This document shows, piece after piece, positions 28,372 to 37,611 of a stretch of DNA of 64,000 nucleotides. The translations under genes were made by a program, and so were the position numbers. This DNA is from WHSW01 sp963828755 (GTDB lineage: Bacteria; Actinomycetota; Thermoleophilia; Solirubrobacterales; 70-9): positions 1 to 64,000 of the forward strand of contig CAWHFY010000015.1 of the NCBI GenBank assembly GCA_963828755.1, in the 5' to 3' direction. The notes under the pieces are model-generated. The model was not told the origin of the DNA, searched no databases, and saw only the letters and a list, made by a program, of their open reading frames with translations. The stretch's first letter is position 1. Every line of letters begins with the position of its first letter.

Positions 28372-29550
28372 CTAGGCGTCGAGCGCGCGCTCGCGGGCGC
28401 GCCGCCGGCCGCGGGCATAGGCGAACGCGATCAACGCGCCGACCAGCCCGAGCGGGATCAGGACGGCGAGGCTGATCAGCGCGACGCCGCCGATCACCTC
28501 GAGCACCCGGCCAGCGTCGTCGAGCGCGTCGCCGAGGCTCCAGCCGCCGTCATCGCCGCCACCTCCGTTCGAGGTGACTGCGACGTCGACCGTGGCGAAC
28601 CGGCCCTCGCGCTTGACGCCGTTGAGCTCGGTCCGCTGAGCGTCTGCGGTCGCCTGCAGCGATTCGATCTGCGACTTGATCACGAGCCGCTGCTGGCGGG
28701 TGTCGGCCTTGATCAGCTCGACCCGCGCGGCGCGGATCCGGTCGAGCGTGTTGGCGAGGTCCTTGCGGGCGCGGACCGCCTTCGCGGTGATGTCCTCGGT
28801 CCCCTCGGTGCGCGAGACGACGTCGGCGAGCCCGGAGAGGTCGGCGAGCGCTGCGTCGAGGTTGCGGAACGGGATCTGGAGCGAGAATGAGGCCCGCGCG
28901 CCGCCGCCGTCGCGGCTCACCTGCGAGTCGGTGACGACCCCGTCGTAGCGGTCGGTCACCGAGACCACCCCGTTGGCGACGTCCTGCACCTCATCGGCGT
29001 CGGCGCCGAGGGTCAGCCGCGCGGTCGCGTCGACGATCCGGTCGTCGGTTCCGGTCGCGACCCCTGCGGGCCCGGAGTCGGCCTGCTGCTGAGCGGCGGC
29101 GCCCGTGCCGGCGTCGGGGATCGAGAGGTTGTACTCGTCGGAGGCCGACGGCTGTGGTGTCGCGGCGCTCGGCGCGGCCGACTCGGCCGTGGCGCCCGCT
29201 GAGCCGCCGCCGCTCCCGCCTCGGGCCTGGTCGGTGTCCGGCTGGGAGCTGATCGCGGCCGAGTTGCCGCTGCCTTCGCCGCCGATCCGGTCGCCGTTGG
29301 TGATCACCACGCCGGCGATCACGGCGACGGTGGCGACCGCCCCGACCGGCAGCGCGATCCGCCGCGGCGGGGTGGCGGTGAACCGGTCCCAGAGTCGGCG
29401 CAGTGCGCCGGCGCGCGCGCCGACCCCGGGGCCGAGCCCGCGGTCGCGCGGAAACCCGGCCTCGGCCCACTCGTCCAGGCGGGCGGCGAATGCGCGGTCG
29501 GTCTCCGGCCGCTGCGCTCGCAGCTCGCGCTCGAGCTCGTCAACCCTCAT
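28372..29550 (-). CDS. DUF4349 membrane protein, putative anti-sigma partner
   Basis: 392-residue protein. A charged cytoplasmic N-terminus (DELERELRAQRPETDRAFAA) precedes one membrane segment at about residues 66-86 (IALPVGAVATVAVIAGVVI). A Ser/Gly/Ala linker follows, then the extracytoplasmic DUF4349 domain (DRIVDATARLTLGADADEV) with a coiled coil (ARKDLANTLDRIRAARVELI) and a second membrane segment near the C-terminus followed by RGRRRARERALDA. Its start overlaps the end of the ECF sigma gene by 11 bp. The topology resembles anti-sigma factors, but the zinc HxxxCxxC motif is absent. Confidence 0.8.
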   Translation of the reverse strand: MRVDELERELRAQRPETDRAFAARLDEWAEAGFPRDRGLGPGVGARAGALRRLWDRFTATPPRRIALPVGAVATVAVIAGVVITNGDRIGGEGSGNSAAISSQPDTDQARGGSGGGSAGATAESAAPSAATPQPSASDEYNLSIPDAGTGAAAQQQADSGPAGVATGTDDRIVDATARLTLGADADEVQDVANGVVSVTDRYDGVVTDSQVSRDGGGARASFSLQIPFRNLDAALADLSGLADVVSRTEGTEDITAKAVRARKDLANTLDRIRAARVELIKADTRQQRLVIKSQIESLQATADAQRTELNGVKREGRFATVDVAVTSNGGGGDDGGWSLGDALDDAGRVLEVIGGVALISLAVLIPLGLVGALIAFAYARGRRRARERALDA

Positions 29551-30076
29551 CGCAGGCCTCCCTCAGCTTCTCCATCGCTCGATGCAGTTTGGTTCCGGCG
29601 TTCGACTCGCTGACCCCGATCACCGTGGCGATCTCGGCGTTCGAGAGCCCGGCGAAGTACTTGAGCGCGATCAGCTCGCGCTCGCGCGGCGACAGCGTCG
29701 CCATCGCCGCGCTCACGGTCGAGCGCCGCAGGGCCGCCTCGGCGGCCTCCTCGTGGGCGCCGGTCGCGCTCGGGTCCTCGGGGTCGCTGGCCAGCTCGGC
29801 CTGGCGGCTGCGACGCCGCAGCTCGTCGAGCGCCGCATTGCGGGCGATCCCGAACAACCAGGCCCGGTGCGAGCCGCGCTCGGGCTTGAAGCTCGCCCGC
29901 CGCCGGTAGGCGCGCTCGAAGGCCTGCGCGGTCACGTCCTCGGCGGCGCTGCGGTCGCGCAGCATCCCGCAGACGTATGCGAACAGGTCGTCGCGGCTGG
30001 ACCGGTAGAGCCGGTCGAAGGCGATCTCGGCCTCGCTCGGGGCATCGGTCGCGGGGGCCACGAGCGTCTGGTTCAT
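29540..30076 (-). CDS. ECF-family RNA polymerase sigma factor
   Basis: 178-residue alternative sigma factor. Region 2 lies at about residues 20-90 (FDRLYRSSRDDLFAYVCGML, RSAAEDVTAQAFERAYRR, WLFGIARNAALDELRRR). Region 4 lies at about 115-170 (LSPRERELIALKYFAGLSNA, EIATVIGVSESNAGTKLHRA). The gene overlaps the DUF4349 membrane protein, which suggests a sigma/anti-sigma pair responding to an envelope signal. No autoregulatory promoter was identified. Confidence 0.92.
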   Translation of the reverse strand: MNQTLVAPATDAPSEAEIAFDRLYRSSRDDLFAYVCGMLRDRSAAEDVTAQAFERAYRRRASFKPERGSHRAWLFGIARNAALDELRRRSRQAELASDPEDPSATGAHEEAAEAALRRSTVSAAMATLSPRERELIALKYFAGLSNAEIATVIGVSESNAGTKLHRAMEKLREACDEG

Positions 30077-30106
30077 GGCCGTACTACGGCGCCGGCCAGC
30101 GGTTCA

Positions 30107-30866
30107 TCACGGGTCGAGCTGGTCGACCCGCTCGCGCGCCGCGCGCAGCTCGCCCTCGGCCCTGCCGAGGTCCTCGGCTGCCTTCGCGCCGTCGCTCTCG
30201 GCCTCGTCGAGCTCGCGTTGCGCGCGCTCCAGCCGGCGCTGCGCGCGCTCGACCGCGGTCGCCGCCGCCTTGTGATCCTTCTCGGCGTGGGCCAGCTCGC
30301 GCTCGGCGCGCTTGCGCTGCGCCGCCGAGCGCCGCGGCCTCGGCGCCGACTTCCGCCGCGGCGCCGGGGCGGACGGCGGCGAGCGCGTCGACCCCGAAGC
30401 CGACGGCCTCGGCCTCGCGGACCAGCGTCCCGGCGGCGAACTGCTCGCGCAGCCCCGGATCGGCCGCGATCGCCCGCAGCGTCTCCCGCGCCCGGTCGGC
30501 GATTGCGCCGCGGCCGCCGAGCTCGTCGGCAACCGTCTCCATCAGGCGCTCGACCGCGTCCCCGTGCTCGGCGGCGGCCTCGCGCAGGTCGCCAGCCGAA
30601 CCGGAGATCGCGGCCGACTGGGCGGCCTCGAGGCGCTCGCCGGTCTCGAGCAGCTTGGCGGCCGCGTCCGGATCGGCACGAACGGCGCGGTTGATCGCCG
30701 CGGCGGCGGCGCTCGGCTTGCGCAGCTTGCGGATTGCCGCCGCGGCCTCGCGGTCGTCGGCGCGCAGCCGCTTCGCCGTCGCGTCGCGCTCGGCGATGAA
30801 CTCGTCGAGCGGCAGCCCGTACAGGCGGACCGCCTCCGCGGCTCGATCGACGCCTCCCTCGGACAT
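30107..30866 (-). CDS. Hypothetical coiled-coil protein, one frame break
   Basis: Ala/Arg/Glu-rich protein of about 250 residues with no known domain. The likely start at 30866 gives MSEGGVDRAAEAVRLYG, followed by DEFIAERDATAKRLRA and mostly helical sequence. Near 30320-30340 the frame breaks; after removing one base the protein continues into a strong coiled coil (RAERELAHAEKDHKAAATAV, RAQRRLERAQRELDEAE) and ends RVDQLDP. It resembles unknown actinobacterial proteins with DUF-type coiled coils. It is about 30 bp upstream of the ECF sigma gene on the same strand in the sense of position only. Confidence 0.6.
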
Positions 30867-31025
30867 CGCCGTCATGGTCGCAGCGCTCGCCGCGGCGCGC
30901 GGCACGACCGGCGCTAGGCTGCGCGCGTGTCGGAAGCCGATCGCGCCCTGGTGGCCGCCCTACAGCCGGATCCGGTCGGCGGTCGCTGGTGTGTTCGAGC
31001 CGGAGTTCGTGTGCGTCGAAGAGAC

Positions 31026-32349
31026 CTAGGCGGCGGCCCGCAGCTCGACCGGCTGCGCGGGCCCGTACGCGGACTCGTAGGCGGCGACGATCGAGTCAGC
31101 GGTGATCTCGACCAGGCGCGCGAGGTCGGCCTTCGAGATCACCAGGGGTGGCATGAGGACGACCGTGTCGCCAAGCGGGCGGACGATCGCGCCGCGCTCG
31201 CGCGCCGCCACGGTGACCCGGTGGCCGAGGCGGAGCGCCGGGTCGTGTTCGCCGAGGTCGATCCCCACCATGAACCCCCGCCCCCGTACCTCGGCGACCT
31301 CGGGCATCGCGGCGACCCCGCGCGAGCAGCTCGCCCAGCAGCCGGATCTTCGGCTGTAGGCGCAGCAGCGTTCCCTCGGTCCGGAAGGCCTCGAGGTTGG
31401 CGAGCGCCGCCGCACAGGCCAGCGGGTTGCCGGTGTAGGTGTGACCGTGAAAGAAGGTGCGGCAGTCTTCGGCGGCGCCGAGAAAGCCCTCGTACAGCGG
31501 CTCGGCGGCGAGCGTCGCGGCGAGCGGCAGGTAGCCGCCGGTGAGGCCCTTGCCGAGGCAGAGCAGGTCGGGTGCGACTCGCTCCTGCTCGCAGGCGAAC
31601 ATCGTCCCGGTGCGGCCGAAGCCGGTCGCGACCTCGTCGGCGATCATCAGCACGCCGTGCTCCTCGGTCAGCTCGCGCGTGCGGCGCAGGAATCCCGGCG
31701 GCTGGACCCTGATCCCGGCGGCGCCCTGGACCAGCGGCTCGACGATCACCGCGGCGATCTCACGGGCGTGCAGGTCGAGGACCCGCTCGAGCTTGCGCTC
31801 GTCCCCGGGGTCGACCCGGTAGGTCTTGAACAGCAACGGCCCGAACGCGCCGTGGAACAGGTCGATCCCGCCGACCGAGACCGAGCCGATCGTGTCGCCG
31901 TGGTACGCCTCGCTGAGGCACACGAACGCGGTGCGCCGGCAGCGCTCGCCCTCGCGCTGGCGCCAGTACTGAAACGCCATCTTCAGCGCGATCTCGACCG
32001 CCGTCGAGCCGGACTCGGAGTAGAAGACGCGGGAGAGCCCCGGCGGAGCCAGCTCGACCAACCGCTCCGCGAGCTCGGCGGCGCCCGGATGGGTGAGCCC
32101 GAGCATCGTCGTGTGGGCGACGCGATCGAGCTGGTCGCGCAGCGCCTGGTCGATCAGCGGGTGTCGATGGCCGTGCACGTTGCACCACAGCGAGGAGTGG
32201 CCATCGATGTAGCGCCGCCCGTCCTGGTCGACGAGGTCGGTGCCCTCGGCGTGGTCGATCACGATCGGGTCCTCGGTGCACCAATCGCGCTGCTGCGTGA
32301 ACGGGTGCCAGAGGTGCCGGTGATCGAGCTCAGGGATGGAGTCCGACAT
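31026..32349 (-). CDS. bioA: Adenosylmethionine--8-amino-7-oxononanoate aminotransferase, one frame break
   Basis: PLP-dependent biotin-pathway enzyme converting KAPA to DAPA with SAM as amino donor. Diagnostic blocks: HLWHPFTQQRDW at the N-terminus, YSESGSTAVEIALKMAFQYW, SEAYHGDTIGSVSVGGIDLF, DEVATGFGRTG, the PLP lysine in CLGKGLTGG, and FFHGHTYTGNPLACAAALAN. Near 31320 one extra base (GCG-c-GGGGTC) breaks the frame; the C-terminus continues GVAAMPEVAEVRGRGFMVGI. The ATG at 32349 (MSDSIPELD) is favoured over one five codons upstream. It is divergent from marR and separated from bioBFD by the marR-MFS pair. Confidence 0.92.
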
Positions 32350-32410
32350 CGCCGCGGCAGACACTAGGTGCGGCTTCGGCGGGAAAACGGCGCGGGCGGG
32401 CCGGTCGCTG

Positions 32411-32426
32411 TGTGATCTACCTCACA
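32411..32426. promoter_or_regulatory. CRP/GlxR-type operator between bioA and marR
   Basis: TGTGATCTACCTCACA matches the CRP-family consensus TGTGA-N6-TCACA and the corynebacterial GlxR form with central TA. The palindrome extends to CTGTGTGA/TCACACAG (32408-32429). It is about 46-61 bp upstream of the marR start in the divergent region with bioA. Confidence 0.7.
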
Positions 32427-32429
32427 CAG

Positions 32430-32460
32430 TTGCAGTAGAGAAACAGTTTCAGATCTGCAA
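32430..32460. promoter_or_regulatory. 31-bp interrupted inverted repeat, possible MarR operator
   Basis: TTGCAG (32430-32435) pairs with CTGCAA (32455-32460), and inside it GAAAC (32440-32444) pairs with GTTTC (32446-32450) around a single A. It lies 12 bp before the marR ATG, where MarR proteins commonly bind their own promoter. Confidence 0.5.
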
Positions 32461-32471
32461 TCATTTCGAAT

Positions 32472-32990
32472 ATGGAAGCGGCGCAGAGGAACCTCGGGCG
32501 CACGACGGTCACCAAGGCCGATCGGGAGCTCGGCTACCGGCTCGGCGCGGTGATGCTGCAGTGCATGAGCGCCGACGGGGGGACGGCGATCCGGGCGATC
32601 GACGAGAGCGGTCTCACCTTCATCCAGATGAAGGTGCTGATGACGCTCGCCGGCGCCCGCGACGAGGCGCCGAGCCTCAAGCCGGTCGCCGAGGGCCTCG
32701 GGCTCTCGCTGCCGTCCGCGAGCCGCGCCGTTGAGGGGCTGGTCAAGCGCGACCTCGTCGCGCGCACCGAGGACCCCGCGGACCGCCGCCAGCGACTGCT
32801 CGCGCTGACCGAGTCCGGGCACAGGCTCGCCGACCGGATCATGGCCGCGCGGCTCGAGGGCCTCGGCCAGTTCGCCGCCTCGCTCGACGACGAGGAGCGT
32901 GAGCGCCTCGACGCGGCGCTCTCGCTGCTGCTCGAGCGTCAGGAGATTTCAGACGTCTACCACCAGTACCGAAAGCAGGGACACCGATGA
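32472..32990 (+). CDS. MarR-family transcriptional regulator
   Basis: 172-residue winged-helix regulator. The recognition region reads LTFIQMKVLMTLAGARDEAP, then VAEGLGLSLPSASRAVEGLV; the wing reads RDLVARTEDPADRRQRLLAL, with the conserved D-x-R-D/R pattern. N- and C-terminal helices would form the dimer. It overlaps the MFS transporter gene (ATGA at 32987), so it likely controls that transporter and itself, answering a small-molecule ligand. Confidence 0.92.
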   Translation: MEAAQRNLGRTTVTKADRELGYRLGAVMLQCMSADGGTAIRAIDESGLTFIQMKVLMTLAGARDEAPSLKPVAEGLGLSLPSASRAVEGLVKRDLVARTEDPADRRQRLLALTESGHRLADRIMAARLEGLGQFAASLDDEERERLDAALSLLLERQEISDVYHQYRKQGHR

Positions 32991-34486
32991 CCCGATACCG
33001 CCACCTGATCACCGCCGACAACTCCAAGTGGTGGACGCTCGGCGCGATGTGCTTCGCGCTGTTCATGATGATGCTCGACAACACCGTCGTGAACGTCGCG
33101 CTCCCGTCGATCCAGGAGGATCTCGGCGCCAGCCTCTCCAGCCTCGAGTGGGCGGTCAACGCCTACACGCTCAGCTTCGGCGTTCTGCTGGTGACCGGCG
33201 GCAGGTTGGGCGACATCTTCGGCCGCCGGCGGATGTTCCTGCTCGGCGTCACGATCTTCGCGCTCTCGTCGGCGACCGCCGGCCTGGCGCAGGACACCAC
33301 GATGCTGATCGTCAGCCGCGTCGTCCAGGGCGTCGGCGGCGCGCTGATGATGCCCGCGACACTCTCGATCGTCACCAACGCCTTCGAGCCGCACGAGCGC
33401 GGCAAGGCGATCGGCACCTGGGCCGGCGTCTCGGCGCTCGCGCTCGCGATCGGCCCCGTCGTCGGCGGCCTGCTCACCGAGCACGTCTCCTGGCGCGCGA
33501 TCTTCTACCTCAACATCCCGGTCGCCATCGGCGCGATCGCCGCGACCGTCTTCGCGGTCCGCGAGTCGCGCGACGAGTCGGTCGGGCGTGAGATCGACTA
33601 CCTGGGCGTCGGCGCGCTCACCGTCGGGCTCACGGCGCTGGTCCTGGCGCTGATCCAGGGCAACGCGTGGGGCTGGGGCTCGGTCGCGATCATCGGCCTG
33701 CTGGTGCTCTCGGTCGTCGCGCTGGCCGCCTTCGTCGTGATCGAGCGCCGCGTCCCGGCGCCGGTGGTCGAGTTGCCCCTGTTCGCGAGCCGCAACTTCG
33801 TCGGCACCAACCTGGTTGCGCTGATCGTGACCTTCGCGATGCTGGCCCAGTTCTTCTTCGTCACCCTCTACATCCAGGACGTGCTCGGCTACTCGCCGGT
33901 CGAGACGGGCCTGCGCTTCCTGCCCGCGACCCTGATGATCGTGCTGATCGCGCCGCTCGCCGGCCGGCTGACCGACCGGATCGGCCCGCGCTGGCTGATC
34001 GGGGCCGGGCTCACGATCGTCTCGATCTCGCTGTTCTGGCTGACGACGATCGACACCGCCACCACCTACGGCGACATCTGGCCCTCGTTCGTGCTGATGG
34101 GGATCGGGATGGCGCTGGTGATGTCGCCGATGTCGACCGCCGCGATGAACGCGGTCGCGGTCGAGAAGGCCGGGGTCGCCTCAGGGATCCTCTCGATGAA
34201 CCGGATGGTCGGCGGGACGCTCGGCATCGCCGTGATCGGCGCCGTGTTCGCCGCCCAGGCCCCCGCCGGGGTCGAGGATCCGGCCGCCTTCGTGCACGCG
34301 TTCAGCTCCGCGATGTGGGTCGCGACCGCGGTCACCGCGCTCGGCGCGGCGCTCGCGATCGGACTGCTGCGCGGCCGCGCCGAGCGCGCACCCGCGCCCG
34401 CGCCCGAGGTCCCGGCGACCGCGCTGGGCGAGTTCGCCGCCGGTGAGATCACCGCGGAGCGGGGCGCCGAGCGCGTTCCCGCCTGA
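32987..34486 (+). CDS. MFS transporter, DHA2 (EmrB/QacA) drug-efflux family
   Basis: 499-residue membrane transporter expected to have 14 membrane segments and export by proton antiport. Signature blocks: FMMMLDNTVVNVALPSIQED at the first helix (motif D1), GRLGDIFGRRRMFLLG (motif A), VVQGVGGALMMPATLSI, and GPVVGGLLTEHVSWRAIFYL (motif C). It is translationally coupled to marR. Lying between bioD and bioA, it might move a biotin-pathway intermediate, but the family sequence points to multidrug efflux. Confidence 0.92.
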   Translation: MTRYRHLITADNSKWWTLGAMCFALFMMMLDNTVVNVALPSIQEDLGASLSSLEWAVNAYTLSFGVLLVTGGRLGDIFGRRRMFLLGVTIFALSSATAGLAQDTTMLIVSRVVQGVGGALMMPATLSIVTNAFEPHERGKAIGTWAGVSALALAIGPVVGGLLTEHVSWRAIFYLNIPVAIGAIAATVFAVRESRDESVGREIDYLGVGALTVGLTALVLALIQGNAWGWGSVAIIGLLVLSVVALAAFVVIERRVPAPVVELPLFASRNFVGTNLVALIVTFAMLAQFFFVTLYIQDVLGYSPVETGLRFLPATLMIVLIAPLAGRLTDRIGPRWLIGAGLTIVSISLFWLTTIDTATTYGDIWPSFVLMGIGMALVMSPMSTAAMNAVAVEKAGVASGILSMNRMVGGTLGIAVIGAVFAAQAPAGVEDPAAFVHAFSSAMWVATAVTALGAALAIGLLRGRAERAPAPAPEVPATALGEFAAGEITAERGAERVPA

Positions 34487-34489
34487 CGC

Positions 34490-35154
34490 TCAGCCGCTCA
34501 TCGCGAGATCGAGCGCCGGCCACGAGCCGGGCTCGGCCAGGTCGATCTGCCCCAGGGCCTCGACCACGACCCCGCCGAGCACGGCGATCGTCTCGCGGTT
34601 GGAGCGCTCGATCGCGCTCGGGGCGCTCGGCCACGGGGTGAGGACGACGGCGCGCACCTCGAGCCCGGCGCCGCGGACCGCCTCCAGCGTCAGCAGGGTG
34701 TGGTTGATCGTGCCGAGGCCGGGCGGTGCGGCGATCACGACCGCGCAGCCCGAGGTCGACCGCGAGGTCGCGGACCAGGTAGCCGGAGCTCAGCGGGACG
34801 AGAAAGCCGCCGACCCCCTCGGCGACCAGCAGGTCGGCGCCCGCCCGCCGCCCGCGCCGCGACCGCGCGCAACCGCCCGGGGTCGATCGCCTCGCCGGCG
34901 AGCTCGGCGCCGAGGTGGGGCGAGACCGGGGGCCCGTAGCGGTAGGGGGCGATCGCGTCGTCCGTCTGCCGCGAGCCCGAGGCGCGGCGCAGCAGCTCGT
35001 GGTCGGCCTCGCCGCCCTCGTCGAGGCCGCTGACGGCGGGCTTGAAGACCGCTACGCGGCGCCCGGCCGCCGCCGCGGTGCGGGCGATCGCCGCCGCGAC
35101 GACCGTCTTGCCGACCTCGGTGCCGGTGCCGGTGACGAAGCAGCCGTCGCTCAC
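34490..35154 (-). CDS. bioD: Dethiobiotin synthetase, two frame breaks
   Basis: ATP-dependent enzyme closing the ureido ring of dethiobiotin. The P-loop GTGTEVGKT (residues 8-16) and VAVFKPAVSGLD are clear. The frame breaks near 34843 and near 34750. Removing one base at each gives ADLLVAEGVGGFLVPLSSGY and GCAVVIAAPPGLGTINHTLL, the expected BioD blocks, and a protein of about 220 residues. Start 35154 overlaps the bioF stop by 4 bp. It is the last gene of bioBFD. Confidence 0.9.
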
Positions 35155-36356
35155 GCGGCGCGGCGCAGCCCGCCGGCCCGCGGCGGCGGCTGGGTCGCGA
35201 GGCCGAGCGCGGCCGCCTGGTGGCCGATCACCCGCGCTGCGGCGCGCAGCTCATCCGCGCGATGGGTCGCCATCACCGTCAGCCGCAACCGAGAGCTGCC
35301 CTCGGGCACGGTCGGCGGGCGGATCGCCTGGGCGAACACGCCGCCGCGCAGCACCCGCTCGGCGAGCGCGCTGGCCCGGCGTGCCTCGCCGACGATCAGC
35401 GGGACGATCTGGGTCCGCGACGCGCCCACGGCCAACCCCTCGGCGGCGAGCGCCTCGCGCAGCGTCGCGCCGTTGCGGCGCAGCTGCTCGACTATGTACG
35501 GGCGCTGCTCGAGCACGGTCAGCGCTGCGAGCGCCGCGCCGACCGAGGGCGGCGGGGGCGCGGTCGAGAAGATGAACGGGCGCGCCGTGTTGACGAGCAG
35601 GTCGATCAGCTCGGCGGAGGCGCAGACGTAGGCGCCGTAGCTGCCGAGCGCCTTGCCGAGCGTCCCGATCACGACGTCGACCTCGCCGCTGAGGCCGGCG
35701 GCGGCGACCGCGCCGCGCCCGCCCGGGCCGAGCGCCCCGGTGCCGTGGGCCTCGTCGACCGCGAGCAGGCACCGATGGCGGCGCGCCAGCTCGGCCAGGT
35801 CGACCAGCGGCGCGACGTCGCCGTCCATCGAGAAGACGCCGTCGGTGACGATCAGCCGGGCGCGGTCGCCGGCCGAGCGCAGGCCCCACTCGAGGTGGTC
35901 GATGTCGCCGTGGCGGTAGACGAAGGTCTCGGCGGCGGCGAGCCGGCAGCCGTCGATGATGCTCGCGTGGTTCAGCTCGTCGCTGAAGACGACCCCGCCG
36001 CGGCCGGCGAGCGCGGCGACGGCGCCGGTGTTGGCGAGATAGCCCGACCCGAACAGGAGCGCCGCCTGCGAGCCCTTGAAGGTCGCGAGGCGGCGCTCGA
36101 GCTCGGCGTGCAGTGGCATCGACCCCGAGATCAGCCGCGAGGCGCCGGCGCCGGCGCCGTAACGCTCAGCGGCCTCGGCGGCCGCGCCGCGGACGCGGGG
36201 ATGGTCGGCGAGCCCGAGGTAGTTGTTCGAGCACAGCAGCAGCACCTCGGAGCCGTCGAGCTCGACCCGGGCGCGCTGCGGCCCCTGGACCGTGCGCATT
36301 CGCCGATGAAGACCCTGCGCCCGCAATCGGGCGAGGCGCTGCGCCGCGTCGCTCAA
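35151..36356 (-). CDS. bioF: 8-amino-7-oxononanoate synthase
   Basis: PLP-dependent alpha-oxoamine synthase joining pimeloyl-CoA/ACP and alanine. It is intact at 401 residues. Diagnostic blocks: LCSNNYLGLADHPRV (41-55), ASRLISGSMPLHAELE, SDELNHASIIDG, DEAHGTGALGPGGRG, and the PLP lysine K235 in GTLGKALGSYGAY. It overlaps bioB upstream and bioD downstream by 4 bp each, so translation is coupled. Confidence 0.95.
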   Translation of the reverse strand: MSDAAQRLARLRAQGLHRRMRTVQGPQRARVELDGSEVLLLCSNNYLGLADHPRVRGAAAEAAERYGAGAGASRLISGSMPLHAELERRLATFKGSQAALLFGSGYLANTGAVAALAGRGGVVFSDELNHASIIDGCRLAAAETFVYRHGDIDHLEWGLRSAGDRARLIVTDGVFSMDGDVAPLVDLAELARRHRCLLAVDEAHGTGALGPGGRGAVAAAGLSGEVDVVIGTLGKALGSYGAYVCASAELIDLLVNTARPFIFSTAPPPPSVGAALAALTVLEQRPYIVEQLRRNGATLREALAAEGLAVGASRTQIVPLIVGEARRASALAERVLRGGVFAQAIRPPTVPEGSSRLRLTVMATHRADELRAAARVIGHQAAALGLATQPPPRAGGLRRAA

Positions 36357-37567
36357 TCGCCCCAGCCGGCGGCGGCATCGCCGGCCGCGGCCCGCTCGGA
36401 ATAAGGCGCTTCAACGGCGGCGCGGCTCGGCTTCGCCCTCTCGGGCTCCGCCTCCGGGTAGTCGGGGATCGCGCCCTTCTTCTTGACGACGCGAAGCTGG
36501 GTCGACGGGTCCCAGAAGTTCGCCTCCGCCTGGTTGTCGATCAGCTCGTCGACGGGCGTTCGAGGGGCCTCGCCCTCGAGCCACCCGGAGCGGTTGTCGG
36601 GGCGTGGGTTGGCGCCGTTGTCCGGCTGGCGGGCGACGTTGAGCCCGAGCTCCTCGAAGCTGGCGCGATCCTCGCCGGGGTCGACCCCGAGCGTGGTCAG
36701 GAAGTTGCCCATCATCACCCCGTTGAGGCCGGCGCGGACCGCGAGCGGCTGCAGGTCGCCGAGGTTCTCGACCCGCCCGCCGCAGAGGCGGAACAGCGCG
36801 TCCGGGAGGATCAGGCGGAAGATCGCGACCCACTTGACGACCTCCCAGGGGTCCATCAGCTCGCGGTCGCCGAACTTGGTCCCGACCCGCGGGTTGAGCA
36901 GGTTGATCGGCACCGAGGTGGGGTTGATCTCGGCGAGCTCGAACGCCATTTCGACCCGCTGGCGCGGGCTCTCGCCGAGGTTGAGGATGCCGCCGACGCA
37001 GGTCTCGAGCCCGGCCTCGCGGGTTGCGTCGATCGTCCGGATCCGGCCCTCGTAGCGGACGGTGGTCGAGACCTCGTCGTAGTAGGAGCGCGCCGTCTCG
37101 ACGTTGTGGTGGACACGCTGGATGCCGGCCTCGGCGAGCTGGTGGGCGCGGTCGACGGAGATGTGGCCGACGGACGCGCAGCGCTTCAGGTTCGTGTGCT
37201 CGGCGACCAGACGGGCGCCGGCGAGGATCTTCTCGAAGTCGCGCTTCGAGAGCCCCTGGCCCTGGGTGACCATGCAGAAGCGATGGGCGCCGGCGGCCTC
37301 GGCGGCCTTCGCGTGCTCGAGGATCTGGTCGGGCTCCATCATCGCGTGCATCGGCGTGTCGGCCTCGGCGTAGCGCGACTGGGCGCAGAAGCCGCAGTCC
37401 TCGGCGCAGCCGCCCGACTTCGCGTTGACCAGGGAGCAGAGGTCGGTGGAGTCACCGAAGCGCTCGGTGCGCACCTCCCAGGCGCGCTCGACCAGGTCCC
37501 CGATCTGGTCGTGATCGTTGAGCTCGCCGAGCGCGAGCGCTTCGTCGAACGTGACCAGCGGCGGCAT
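36353..37567 (-). CDS. bioB: Biotin synthase
   Basis: Radical-SAM enzyme inserting sulfur into dethiobiotin. The cluster motif CAEDCGFC (Cys54, Cys58, Cys61) is followed by AQSRYAEADTP. Further blocks are NLKRCASVGHIS, GIQRVHHNVETA, GGILNLGESPRQR and LFRLCGGRVENLGDLQPLAV. At 404 residues it is longer than the usual 320-350: about 70 residues after the catalytic barrel carry NRSGWLEGEAPRTPVDELI and a charged tail. It is the first gene of bioBFD, about 45 bp after the preceding HD-GYP-like gene on the same strand. Confidence 0.95.
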   Translation of the reverse strand: MPPLVTFDEALALGELNDHDQIGDLVERAWEVRTERFGDSTDLCSLVNAKSGGCAEDCGFCAQSRYAEADTPMHAMMEPDQILEHAKAAEAAGAHRFCMVTQGQGLSKRDFEKILAGARLVAEHTNLKRCASVGHISVDRAHQLAEAGIQRVHHNVETARSYYDEVSTTVRYEGRIRTIDATREAGLETCVGGILNLGESPRQRVEMAFELAEINPTSVPINLLNPRVGTKFGDRELMDPWEVVKWVAIFRLILPDALFRLCGGRVENLGDLQPLAVRAGLNGVMMGNFLTTLGVDPGEDRASFEELGLNVARQPDNGANPRPDNRSGWLEGEAPRTPVDELIDNQAEANFWDPSTQLRVVKKKGAIPDYPEAEPERAKPSRAAVEAPYSERAAAGDAAAGWGD

Positions 37568-37611
37568 CCGGGGCCAAATCTAGGCCCGGGATCGGACGCG
37601 ACCGGCTCGGC

